A DNA stretch of 9,622 nt from Muribaculaceae bacterium (GCA_009775375.1 VSPO01000120.1:1-9622); one strand, 5' to 3'; counted from the first letter of the stretch, positions 1 through 7,098 are shown. Notes: generated from the sequence alone by a model not told the origin. Program-made: numbers and translations.

Positions 1-38
1 GACTGATGGCGTAGTGCTTTTAATATCTTATTCTTCAC
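1..38 (-). CDS. Possible N-terminus of a leftward gene running off the window
   Basis: Reading leftward from a GTG at 38-36, the frame is open to the window edge and encodes MKNKILKALRHQ, which looks like a normal bacterial N-terminus. The codon lies only a few bases after the predicted start of transcription of the leftward promoter at 47-76, so the mRNA would be almost leaderless. Only 12 full codons are visible and no family can be named. The true start could instead lie beyond the edge, in which case this stretch is 5' untranslated sequence. Confidence 0.3.
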   Translation of the reverse strand, partial: MKNKILKALRHQ

Positions 39-46
39 GAACGTCG

Positions 47-76
47 CAAATTTAGACTTTTTTGCTTTTATTGCAA
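47..76 (-). promoter_or_regulatory. Leftward Bacteroidetes-type promoter
   Basis: On the minus strand there is a TTG at 76-74, a 19-base spacer, and a perfect TAAATTTG (-7 box, TAnnTTTG) at 54-47. Both motifs and the 19-21 base spacing match the known Bacteroidetes primary sigma factor promoter. It points out of the window, so a divergent gene should begin at or just beyond the left edge. No equally good rightward promoter was found for the YjbQ-family gene; the nearest box (TATTTCTG, 175-182) has one mismatch and no -33 partner. Confidence 0.6.
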
Positions 77-216
77 TATTTTTATGTTAAAAAAATGCAA
101 ATGTGTGGATTCCTGCTTTTTTAATTCATAATTGAGCCATATGATGCGAATATCCACGTTAATTGTTTGTAGGATATTTCTGATTCCGATCAAACCCGTT
201 GTTCAAATTAATTCAT

Positions 217-633
217 ATGATAAGACAAGTGGAATTCAGGCTGACCGCTAAAAGACGCGGTTGCCATCTGGTGACGGCGGAGGTTCTCCGCAACCTGCCG
301 CAGCCGCTGCCTCAATGCGGCTTGCTCAACATTTTTGTGAAACACACCTCGTGCGGTCTGTCGATAAATGAAAATGCCGACCCCGACGTTAGGCGCGACA
401 TGGAGAGCATCATGAATCATCTCGTGCCGGAAAATCAGGCGTATTATCAACACACGCTCGAAGGCTCCGACGATATGCCGGCCCATGCTAAGTCTACACT
501 GACAGGCGTATCTCTGACCATCCCCATCTCAAAAGGAAAGTTGAATCTCGGCACGTGGCAGGGCATCTATCTTTGTGAGTTTCGCGACTATGGTGGCGAG
601 CGGTCGATAGTTGCTACTATAATGGGCGACTAA
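217..633 (+). CDS. yjbQ: YjbQ/UPF0047-family protein (secondary thiamine-phosphate synthase-like)
   Basis: This is a complete 138-residue cytosolic protein, the usual length for the YjbQ family (PF01894). Conserved blocks are visible in order: KHTSCGLSINENADPDV (residues 42-58), GSDDMPAHAKSTL (83-95), and LGTWQGIYLCEFR (111-123) followed by a G-rich turn and a final beta strand. The His, Asp and Glu residues of the first two blocks are thought to line the active site or metal site of the trimer. The E. coli member has weak thiamine-phosphate synthase activity, but the physiological role of the family is not settled, so the product name should be read cautiously. I chose the ATG at 217 over an in-frame TTG at 199 because it gives the family-typical N-terminus MIRQVEFRL. 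The gene stands alone, with no thiamine gene in the window and no clear terminator after it. Confidence 0.93.
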   Translation: MIRQVEFRLTAKRRGCHLVTAEVLRNLPQPLPQCGLLNIFVKHTSCGLSINENADPDVRRDMESIMNHLVPENQAYYQHTLEGSDDMPAHAKSTLTGVSLTIPISKGKLNLGTWQGIYLCEFRDYGGERSIVATIMGD

Positions 634-721
634 GAGAGCTCCCTGAGCCATTGGCATAACAAAATTTACCTGTTAACATTATTTTGCGTTTGCATGAAAT
701 GTTTTGGCAGACGTTGATGAT

Positions 722-729
722 TAAATTTG
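722..729 (+). promoter_or_regulatory. Candidate -7 box for a small rightward unit
   Basis: TAAATTTG is a perfect match to the Bacteroidetes -7 consensus TAnnTTTG. The -33 side is poor: the nearest upstream TTG (704-706) leaves a spacer of only 15 bases, against the usual 19-21. If real, it would transcribe the hairpin and small reading frame at 804-981 up to the terminator at 1026-1059. Confidence 0.3.
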
Positions 730-803
730 CAGTGTCGTCAAGATTCGGACTCCCTCCGATTCAGGCGATGCCGTCAAGGCACAGTAAAAAACATCATCAA
801 CGC

Positions 804-863
804 GGTTGAAATCCATTCGCCGGATGCTCAAGACGCTCTTAGTTCCGGCGATGGATCGAAACC
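804..863 (+). other. Long imperfect inverted repeat / RNA hairpin
   Basis: ATCCAT (811-816) and CGCCGGA (818-824), separated by one bulged T, pair with TCCGGCG (844-850) and ATGGAT (851-856). This gives 13 base pairs around a 19-base loop. After a 3x3 internal loop, GGTT (804-807) pairs with AACC (860-863). On the plus strand it is followed by an A run rather than a T run, so it is not a rightward terminator. A smaller hairpin with one mismatch, GATTCGGA against TCCGATTC, lies at about 738-757. The structure could be a small RNA, a leader of the following reading frame, or a remnant of an inverted-repeat element. Confidence 0.45.
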
Positions 864-883
864 ATAAAAAAAACACCAAAATT

Positions 884-981
884 ATGAAACAAACCGAACG
901 CGAAAGCAACAACCCGTCCTCATCGTCATCCTCCTCCTCGGCCTCACCGTCATCCTTCTCCAACTCCGCAGCATCTTCTAA
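884..981 (+). pseudogene. Possible decayed small single-pass membrane peptide
   Basis: The frame ending at TAA 979-981 encodes a charged N-terminal part (TNRTRKQQ), then a textbook membrane span, PVLIVILLLGLTVILLQL, and a short RSIF tail. Almost every codon ends in C or G, as in the neighbouring real genes. This frame has no ATG, GTG or TTG after its upstream stop at 865-867. The ATG at 884 is in a different frame, and one extra base in its A run (for example ATGAAAACA instead of ATGAAACA) would join it to the membrane frame, giving a 32-residue peptide. I therefore read it as a one-base frameshift or a sequencing error. As it stands, the ATG at 884 instead opens a 42-codon frame rich in serine, which looks like an artefact of the TCN-rich sequence. 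The pattern could also be chance. Confidence 0.35.
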
Positions 982-1025
982 TCAAGACCTCTCTACTACT
1001 GCTAAATTTTAAGGAAAGTACTCAA

Positions 1026-1059
1026 AGCCCCTCCCACAAAAAATTTTGTGGGAGGGGCT
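1026..1059. terminator. Strong hairpin terminator between converging units
   Basis: A perfect 16-base-pair stem is formed by AGCCCCTCCCACAAAA (1026-1041) and its complement at 1044-1059, around a minimal loop (the A/T pairs next to it would probably open). A T-rich stretch follows on the right (1061-1073), and a shorter one follows when read leftward. It lies between the small rightward unit and the leftward phosphopantetheinyl transferase gene, so it probably ends transcription from both sides. Confidence 0.8.
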
Positions 1060-1096
1060 CTTAGTTATATTTTAAGTAACGCGTTCAGAAGATTGC

Positions 1097-1837
1097 TCAG
1101 CTGTTGCGAGAGTATTTGGCGCATTTGGGGCTGTAGGCAATCGTGACGCAATGTCCCTCCGATTCGTAGCTGTAAAGCTCCATCTCTTGCGTTTGCTTGC
1201 CCGACTCCGTCTGCACTGATACAGTGGCCTTACCTATTGCGGGTGCCGGAGCTCCCGGAATATTCATCTTCCTGTCAATCTCGGGAAGCGAGAGGAGCGT
1301 TATGTCGTTGCGTAAATCCAATCCCTCTGTCATTGCGGCCTTGTAGAGAGCCTCCTTGGCGGTCCACGCCACGATATTGCCCTCCAGATTTTTCTCATCC
1401 ACAAGCGTCATCTCGTCGTCGGATAAAAACTTACTCCTCACCTTCACCACCTGCTCCCTGTCAAGATGCTCCGCATCAATTCCCATGGCCGTACGCGGCG
1501 AGAACACCGACAAATCGGCCTCCGGAGTCCTCGGAAGCGAAGCCACCACCAACAGATGATCGGCATGACTGATTGATATCCGCGAAGTCGATCCGAAAAG
1601 AAAAGGCGCACCGTTGGAGAAATGGCCGATCTCTCGATAGGCATCCCTGCCGTTCTCCGCATAAATCTGCTTTGCCATATCTATCCAAAGCCTTCCGGAC
1701 TTAGTCTCCATTCCGCTGACCTCCTCCACACGTATGCCTACGGGAGTAGGGTGAGGCCAATATATGAAATCGGTTTCCATCGACGAATGATTTTTATGAT
1801 TGTTGTTCAAGGCATGTTGTTCGTAAGATGCTGTCAT
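1097..1837 (-). CDS. 4'-phosphopantetheinyl transferase superfamily protein
   Basis: Sfp-type enzymes move the 4'-phosphopantetheine arm of coenzyme A onto a serine of acyl or peptidyl carrier proteins. The signature parts are present: SISHADHL (residues 88-95, with the substrate-binding His91), MGIDAEHLDR (118-127, with the Mg-binding acidic residues D121 and E123), and WTAKEALYK (158-166, with catalytic E162 and lysines K161 and K166). The length of 246 residues is slightly above the usual 200-230. The ATG at 1837 overlaps the gldE stop as ATGA, which suggests translational coupling. An internal ATG at 1780, starting METDFIYWPHP, would drop a polar Asn/His-rich stretch that looks unconserved, and may be the true start. 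Its target carrier is not in this window, so I cannot say whether it serves fatty acid or secondary metabolism. Confidence 0.88.
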   Translation of the reverse strand: MTASYEQHALNNNHKNHSSMETDFIYWPHPTPVGIRVEEVSGMETKSGRLWIDMAKQIYAENGRDAYREIGHFSNGAPFLFGSTSRISISHADHLLVVASLPRTPEADLSVFSPRTAMGIDAEHLDREQVVKVRSKFLSDDEMTLVDEKNLEGNIVAWTAKEALYKAAMTEGLDLRNDITLLSLPEIDRKMNIPGAPAPAIGKATVSVQTESGKQTQEMELYSYESEGHCVTIAYSPKCAKYSRNS

Positions 1838-3198
1838 TCATGAGCCTGAGCCGGCGGAAGAGACACGGTCACTTTCACCTTCGTTATGCGATGTCGCTCA
1901 AGCTTCACGACCTGGAATCTCAAGTCTCCACGCGTCAGCGTCTCCTTCATCGTGGGGAAATCTCCCTTTATCTCAAGCAGCAAACCTGCAAGGGTCTCCG
2001 CCTCTCCTGTGTCGCCCAGCGCCTCTTCCTCTATGTCGAGCGTATGGCAGAAATCCCCCAAGGGCACTTTCGCATCGAATATATAGGTGTTGGCGTTGAT
2101 CTTTTTATAGAATGAGGTTTCCTCGTCATATTCGTCGTCGATCTCGCCGACAATCTCCTCGATGATGTCTTCGAGAGTGACCATTCCCTGCGTTCCGCCA
2201 TATTCATCCACCACTATCGCGATATGGATCTTCTTCTTGCGGAAATCCTCAAGAAGGTCGTCGATCATCCTCGATTCCGGCACGAAATAAGGCTCTCTCA
2301 GCAGCGTCTGCCATCGGAAGGAATCCCCCTGCTTGCCGATGTATGGGAGAAGGTCCTTGGAATAGAGTATGCCCCGTATGGTGTCCTGGTCCGTGTCGTA
2401 GACCGGTATGCGCGAGAAGCCCGACTTCAGTATGACGTCCATGGCCTGGCTCCACGTGTCGTGGTATTCTATCGAGGTGATGTCAACGCGGGAAATCATG
2501 ATGTCGCTGACCTCCTTCTCTCCAAACGACAGTATCCCCTCAAGCATCTCCTTATCCTGCCCCTCCTCTATGTCGGAGATCTGCAACGCTTTCTCAAGCT
2601 CGTCGGTCGAGATGTTCTCCTCCTTCTTGGTGACGACCTTGTTGACAAGGCGCGTGGAGCTGACCATAAACTTGGCGAGGGGCTTTGTAAGCGCGTAAAG
2701 CACTCCCAACGGCCCCGAAGCAAACTTCACCCATTTGACCGTGCGCCCCCTGGCCACGAGCTTCGGGAAAATCTCCCCGAAGAGCAGCAGCAGGAAGGTC
2801 AGCAAGACGGTCTGCACGAGGAAATCCACGACGCTGCTCTTGAACTCCGCCACCTGGTTGATGGCAAAAGAGAGCAACACCACCATTGAGATGTTGACCA
2901 GATTGTTGGATATAAGGATTGTGGCAAGAAGTCTCTCGCTGTCCGACAGCATGGCGCATACCTTTTTGCTGCGTGGGTCGTCTTCTTCGCTCAGATGCTC
3001 CACGTCAGCCCTCGACAAGCCGAAATAAGCTATCTCGCTTCCGGAGACGAAAGCGGAAAGAAGCAGGCAGAAGCCGGCTATCAAGACGATGCATATCCAT
3101 GAGGCCCAGTCGGGCGGCGCCGTGAATTCTACGGCCTGTGAAAGAAGGATCAGAAGTGATATGGTCGGAGAGGGGTATGGTAAGGGATCTGTGTCCAA
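1834..3198 (-). CDS. gldE: GldE-like CNNM/CBS-pair/CorC_HlyC membrane protein
   Basis: This is a 454-residue inner-membrane protein. A CNNM (DUF21) region spans about residues 33-200, with hydrophobic segments at about 34-57, 84-112 and 122-142 and a polar SGSEIAYFGLSR turn after the first helix. A CBS-domain pair follows (about 225-350) with the conserved DEYGGTQGMVTLEDIIEEI stretch (331-349), and then a CorC_HlyC domain (about 362-448). Relatives handle Mg2+ or Co2+. GldE is named from Flavobacterium gliding, but many non-motile Bacteroidetes keep it, and a membrane ion-homeostasis role is a reasonable inference here. The only plausible start is the TTG at 3198: the next in-frame Met is residue 83, past the first helix, and the resulting MDTDP N-terminus resembles known GldE proteins. 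It has its own promoter at 3225-3256. Confidence 0.88.
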   Translation of the reverse strand: MDTDPLPYPSPTISLLILLSQAVEFTAPPDWASWICIVLIAGFCLLLSAFVSGSEIAYFGLSRADVEHLSEEDDPRSKKVCAMLSDSERLLATILISNNLVNISMVVLLSFAINQVAEFKSSVVDFLVQTVLLTFLLLLFGEIFPKLVARGRTVKWVKFASGPLGVLYALTKPLAKFMVSSTRLVNKVVTKKEENISTDELEKALQISDIEEGQDKEMLEGILSFGEKEVSDIMISRVDITSIEYHDTWSQAMDVILKSGFSRIPVYDTDQDTIRGILYSKDLLPYIGKQGDSFRWQTLLREPYFVPESRMIDDLLEDFRKKKIHIAIVVDEYGGTQGMVTLEDIIEEIVGEIDDEYDEETSFYKKINANTYIFDAKVPLGDFCHTLDIEEEALGDTGEAETLAGLLLEIKGDFPTMKETLTRGDLRFQVVKLERHRITKVKVTVSLPPAQAHE

Positions 3199-3224
3199 AA
3201 TTTAAAGTTGTTGGTTTTATGTTG

Positions 3225-3256
3225 CAAAATTAGTCATTTGTGTTGGATTTACCAAA
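3225..3256 (-). promoter_or_regulatory. Promoter of the gldE-phosphopantetheinyl transferase unit
   Basis: On the minus strand, TTTG at 3256-3253 is followed by a 20-base spacer and TAATTTTG at 3232-3225, matching the Bacteroidetes -33/-7 consensus and spacing exactly. Transcription should start near 3220, leaving a leader of about 20 bases before the gldE TTG start at 3198. The -33 element begins only a few bases after the helicase stop codon (3263-3261). I see no terminator in the 62-base gap, so read-through from the upstream operon is possible. Confidence 0.7.
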
Positions 3257-3260
3257 GAAG

Positions 3261-6200
3261 TCATACAAAACTTTTTACGATTTTGCCTGTCCTGACATAC
3301 CACACGTAGCCCTCCACGTCTTTGATGCCAAGTGCCTGGCCTACTGCCTCCATGTATTTCCCGACCTGACGGACATGGGCTTTCCCTTCCGGTTCGGCCC
3401 CGAATTTATAGTCCACCACCACTGCCTTGCTCCTGTCGGGAGAGACAAGAATCCTGTCCGGACGGCATATGGCTTTCTTGGGCATGAGGATCGACCGCTC
3501 GTTGACCACTCTCCATTTCCCGGAGAACCATTCTGCCACGTCGCTTCCCGAAATTGCTTCCGACAGCATCGCTTCCCAGTCCTTGGCCCTTTCGCGGTCC
3601 ACGAGTCCGCGCATCCGTAGCGCGGTGATGGCTCCGTGGAGGTCGGAAGGGATATCGACACGCTCCATCACGGCGTGCAGCAGACTTCCCTCCGAACGCG
3701 GGTCGGAGTCCTCTGCCTCCGGGAGGATGGAGGCGTCACTCTCGTCGTCTCCCTCCACGTATTGAAGTATGGCCGGGCTGCTGTCCACTCCATATTCCTC
3801 TATCAGGCAAATCCCTGAAGCCGTCGATTCCTCTGTCTCCTCTCTTTTTCCTGCGTCCGGCTGCGTTCCGATGGTCAGTCTGTCGTGGCCTTCGTTCCAT
3901 GCCACGAGTGAGGAGGGGAGCATACAGTCGGAATCGGAGGCCGACGCGGGCAGCGGCGGGCAATATCCGTTGCTGAAAATCTTTTCCAATGCCCATCCTA
4001 TGTTTTTTGATGTAGCCTTCCCGGGACGCTCTGTCAGCACGTAAAGCTCATCCACGGCTCTTGTGAATGCCACGTATGCCGAGTTGAGGTTGTCCATCAT
4101 GTTGAGGTCGAAATATCTTGTCCAGACCTCCTCGTGTTCGGTCCCCACAAGCGCGGAGGTCGTGCTGACCGGAAGGAAGGGGGGCAGTCCGCAATCCTTT
4201 AGGCATTTGGCGGTCTCCACCCATTTCCATTCCGATTTCATGGGGGAGGGGACGAACGAAAGATTGGCATAGGGCATTATGACGCATTTGAATTCCAATC
4301 CTTTCGACTTATGGATGGTCATGACCTGCACGGCGTCGGTCCCTTCGGGCGAGGAGATGGAGACGGCCACCCCTTTCGTCTGCCACCATTCAAGAAACGA
4401 GGAGATGTCGGCGGCGTAGCTGTCGCAATAATCCAGCACGAGATCCTGAAAGGCGGCTATGAAGACGGCTTGGGTCTCCCGGAGCTTGCGGGGCACGAAA
4501 TTCTCCGTGATGGCCTCCACAAGGGCGGGAAGAGCCACGGTCTGCATCCCTGCGAGCATGGCGTTGATGGAGTATTCGGGGGAATCCTCCTCCAAGAATC
4601 CCTTTACCTGCATCGAGGGGGAAAGCTCCGGATGGCGCAGGGCGTAGAAATTGAAATTGCAGCGGATGTCGGTCCATTTTGCCTTCACTCCCGATTCGTT
4701 GCGTTCCGCCGAGCCGTGGCGGTCGGTGGCCCTGACCATCGTCTCGAATACGGAGACAATGATGCCGACGGCCTCCGATGATGAGATCAGAAGCGATTCC
4801 TCGCTGATGAATTCTATCTTCGGCTCGGCGGGCGGCAGGGAGTTGTTGTAGTCTATAAGGGCGGAGATGACCTCCTTTCCCATCTTGTTGGTCTTCACCA
4901 GAAAGGCTATGTCGCGCTGCGCGTAGCCCCTTTTTATGAGAGAGGAGACCAATGGCCCGATTCTCCTCATGGCGTCTCTTTTGAGGATTTCCTCTTTGCT
5001 TTCCTTTTTGGAGGCCTTTCCGGAGACTGATGTGGTTTCTTCGCTCGATTCCTTATCCTCGGAGGGGACGGAAAGGAAATCCACCTCCACGTATCCTTTT
5101 CGTTCCCTGTGGCTTGCATACTGCGCGACGTTGCCGTAAAGGTCGGCGAAATCTATTGTCCCTTGTGAGGTTTCGAGCAGTTCGCCCACGAGGCAATGGA
5201 AGAAATGGTTGTTGAATTCCACGACCGTGCGGTCAGAGCGCCAGTTGGTGTTGTCGGCGCGGTCCATCCCCTTTGCCACGTGCGACGGGAATGCCTCCGG
5301 CACGCTTGTGGAGATCAGCGAGGGGTCGGCGTTGCGGAAGCGGTAGATGCTCTGCTTGGCGTCGCCGATTATAAGGTTGTCCTCACCCCGGCTTTCGCTT
5401 TCCCTGAGCAGGGCCACCATGTTGTCCCATTGCAGGCGCGAAGTGTCCTGGAATTCATCGATGAGGTAATGGTTGATTCTCGTTCCGATACGTTCATACA
5501 CGAAGGGCGCGTCGTCGTCGCCGATGATGCTGCGAAGCATGGCGTTGGTCTCTCCGAGCTGTATGGAATTGTTGTTTTCAAGCAGGTTCCTGATTTTGAT
5601 TCTTGCCTCTCCGAGCAATCCCAAGAGGGGGATGAGAGGGGAATAGACCGCCCAATGCTTCCATGGCGCCGACTCTCGCATCTCAAGCCATGTGGAATAG
5701 CCCTCGTAGAGGGCAGTGGCAGTGGCGGTCAGCTCGTCGAGACGGGGATGCGACACCCCCTTCGCGAGTATCGACACTTTCGGTCCGATCTTCAGTGGGG
5801 CGAATGGGCGGGTCTTCGCCGTCTGGTTGTATCTTATGTTGCCGAGCTTTTCGAGATGGCCGGCAAGGCGGCTGTTGCCGTCGGAGGCGACGTCAAGGCC
5901 GCATTCGGCGAACTGGCGGCGCAGCAGGGAGGCGTTCTCTTTCGCCTGTTCCAGCGCGTCGCGCATTGGAGTCTCAATTTTTTCGCGGCAAAGCGTGAAG
6001 GCCTTTATGAGGGGGTCGGAGCCGTCGTCGGTGTTGAAATAGTCGTCGAGGCGGTCGCGGATCTCCTTGAAGTTTTCATCTTCCAGCCTCATGATGGCTT
6101 TTTTCAGCCGTGAGTATATTGAGTCGTCGCGTGTGTTTTTCTGGAATACGTTCCATGCCGTGCTTCCGGCGTCGGCCTGCTCCTTTATCATCTCTCCCAT

Positions 6201-6755
6201 CCAGAACGATGCTCTGGGATTCTGCTCCGGGTTGTTGTAGATGTCGTCGATGGTGGAGTCTACGGCTGCGGCGGCGAGAAAATCCGAATCGATCTCCACT
6301 TGATAGGAGTCGTTGAGATTGGATTCGTAGGCGAATGTGCGTAGAATGGTCTGGAAGAAAGAGTCGATTGTGGAGACCTTGAAATCGGAGTAGTCGTTGA
6401 GCAGGATGGAGAGGGCTTCACGCGCCGTGCGGCCCACGGCCGTGGTCGTGGTGTTGAATTCCTTTGTGAAATCGTTGAGATAGGCGATCTTTGCGGTCTC
6501 GGCGGCGGAAAGGGGCTCGGAGCCGTCGGCGCGGGCAAGGTCGGCGAGTTTCTCCACGATGCGCTGCTTCATCTCGTTGGTGGCCTTGTTGGTGAAGGTG
6601 ATTGCGAGTATGCGCGGCAGGCCGTCGGTGATTTCCCGTGGCTTGCGGAGTCGCCATTTGCCGCCATCCTTGACGGCTATGAGATATTGGATGAATTTCT
6701 TTGCGAGGGTGTAGGTTTTTCCCGACCCCGCCGAGGCACGTTGAAGCTGGAGCAT
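3261..6755 (-). CDS. AddA/RecB-like UvrD-family helicase-nuclease
   Basis: This 1164-residue protein is an SF1 DNA helicase with a C-terminal nuclease, of the type that processes double-strand ends for recombination. Helicase motifs in order are Walker A ASAGSGKT (7-14), AITFTNKATNEM (51-62), STIDSF (128-133), Walker B DEFQD (433-437), GDAKQSIYRFR (464-474), NWRSD (504-508), MTIHKSKGLEF (812-822) and YVAFTRA (894-900). The PD-(D/E)xK nuclease is intact: GSLLHAVMER (H1027), RPDRIL (D1100), VVVDYKFG (D1115, K1117) and QVGKYMEA (Q1130, Y1134). Two low-complexity charged linkers are visible, a Ser/Glu/Lys-rich one at 565-589 and an acidic one at 1002-1022. The start lies 7 bases after the SUI1-family stop. 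No AddB-like partner gene is in the window. AddA is the best functional name, but the symbol is left blank because the partner was not seen. Confidence 0.93.
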   Translation of the reverse strand: MLQLQRASAGSGKTYTLAKKFIQYLIAVKDGGKWRLRKPREITDGLPRILAITFTNKATNEMKQRIVEKLADLARADGSEPLSAAETAKIAYLNDFTKEFNTTTTAVGRTAREALSILLNDYSDFKVSTIDSFFQTILRTFAYESNLNDSYQVEIDSDFLAAAAVDSTIDDIYNNPEQNPRASFWMGEMIKEQADAGSTAWNVFQKNTRDDSIYSRLKKAIMRLEDENFKEIRDRLDDYFNTDDGSDPLIKAFTLCREKIETPMRDALEQAKENASLLRRQFAECGLDVASDGNSRLAGHLEKLGNIRYNQTAKTRPFAPLKIGPKVSILAKGVSHPRLDELTATATALYEGYSTWLEMRESAPWKHWAVYSPLIPLLGLLGEARIKIRNLLENNNSIQLGETNAMLRSIIGDDDAPFVYERIGTRINHYLIDEFQDTSRLQWDNMVALLRESESRGEDNLIIGDAKQSIYRFRNADPSLISTSVPEAFPSHVAKGMDRADNTNWRSDRTVVEFNNHFFHCLVGELLETSQGTIDFADLYGNVAQYASHRERKGYVEVDFLSVPSEDKESSEETTSVSGKASKKESKEEILKRDAMRRIGPLVSSLIKRGYAQRDIAFLVKTNKMGKEVISALIDYNNSLPPAEPKIEFISEESLLISSSEAVGIIVSVFETMVRATDRHGSAERNESGVKAKWTDIRCNFNFYALRHPELSPSMQVKGFLEEDSPEYSINAMLAGMQTVALPALVEAITENFVPRKLRETQAVFIAAFQDLVLDYCDSYAADISSFLEWWQTKGVAVSISSPEGTDAVQVMTIHKSKGLEFKCVIMPYANLSFVPSPMKSEWKWVETAKCLKDCGLPPFLPVSTTSALVGTEHEEVWTRYFDLNMMDNLNSAYVAFTRAVDELYVLTERPGKATSKNIGWALEKIFSNGYCPPLPASASDSDCMLPSSLVAWNEGHDRLTIGTQPDAGKREETEESTASGICLIEEYGVDSSPAILQYVEGDDESDASILPEAEDSDPRSEGSLLHAVMERVDIPSDLHGAITALRMRGLVDRERAKDWEAMLSEAISGSDVAEWFSGKWRVVNERSILMPKKAICRPDRILVSPDRSKAVVVDYKFGAEPEGKAHVRQVGKYMEAVGQALGIKDVEGYVWYVRTGKIVKSFV

Positions 6756-6762
6756 AGGCAGA

Positions 6763-7098
6763 TTATTTCACCTTGTATCCCATCTCCGTCAGCAACGCCT
6801 TGACGTCGGCCATACGGTCGCCCTGAATAAGGATTTCACCGTCGCGGCACGACCCGCCTGTGCCGAGCTTCTGTTTCAGCGTTTTGGCAAGCTTCTCAAG
6901 CTCTTCCTCGCAGCCTTCGAAGTTCTCGATGATTGTAGCTGTCTTCCCCTTCCTCCCTTTCCTGTCGATTAAGACCCGGAGGGGAGATTTCTGTATGCCG
7001 GCGGGCTCTTTTGCGGGTATGGGGTCGGGGGTGTCGTCGATGGGGACGGCCCCGGAGTCTTTGAGGGCGTTTAGTGCGTCTTTCCAGTCAATGTTCAT
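6763..7098 (-). CDS. SUI1/eIF1-family translation factor (YciH-like)
   Basis: This is a 111-residue cytosolic protein of the bacterial eIF1/SUI1 (YciH) family, whose members bind the small ribosomal subunit and influence the fidelity of start-codon selection in vitro. The first 37 residues are a variable, Pro/Asp-rich N-terminal extension. The SUI1 domain follows, with RVLIDRKGRKGKTATIIENF (41-60), a helix (64-77), the hallmark LGTGGSCRDGEILIQGD (78-94), and a final helix ending MGYKVK. The length is normal for the family. It sits between the porin (10-base gap) and the helicase (7-base gap), so it is almost certainly co-transcribed with both. Its physiological role in Bacteroidetes is not known. 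Confidence 0.9.
   Translation of the reverse strand: MNIDWKDALNALKDSGAVPIDDTPDPIPAKEPAGIQKSPLRVLIDRKGRKGKTATIIENFEGCEEELEKLAKTLKQKLGTGGSCRDGEILIQGDRMADVKALLTEMGYKVK

Larger units (their letters stand above)
634..1096. other. 463-base stretch without an intact gene
   Basis: The first part (634-720) is AT-rich spacer after the YjbQ-family gene. From 722 onward come a -7-like promoter box, an imperfect hairpin at 804-863, a short out-of-frame transmembrane reading frame ending at 981, and a strong terminator hairpin at 1026-1059. Together they look like one small rightward transcription unit, either a small RNA or a decayed small membrane-peptide gene. No tRNA or other recognised RNA gene is seen. 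Confidence 0.5.

Noticed and set aside
199..216. Upstream TTG start for the YjbQ-family gene
   Set aside because: It would add six residues not typical of the family; the ATG at 217 gives the standard N-terminus and length.
660..686. CAAAAT/ATTTTG inverted repeat after the YjbQ-family gene
   Set aside because: Only six AT-rich base pairs around a 15-base loop, too weak to call a terminator.
721..963. Minus-strand 80-codon frame with a Glu/Asp-rich start and a hydrophobic stretch
   Set aside because: It is antisense to the repetitive TC-rich stretch, starts with TTG, and matches no recognisable family.
806..1012. Plus-strand 68-codon frame starting at TTG, with a long serine run
   Set aside because: The serine run comes from TCN-rich sequence that in another frame encodes a far more natural membrane span. 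The TTG start falls inside a hairpin, and the composition is unlike the neighbouring genes.
2224..2889. Plus-strand 221-codon frame
   Set aside because: It is antisense to gldE, with no domain and with His/Gln/Arg-rich shadow composition.
5196..6113. Plus-strand 305-codon frame
   Set aside because: It is fully antisense to the helicase gene, whose motifs are intact. It has Arg/Gly/Val-rich shadow composition and no recognisable domain.
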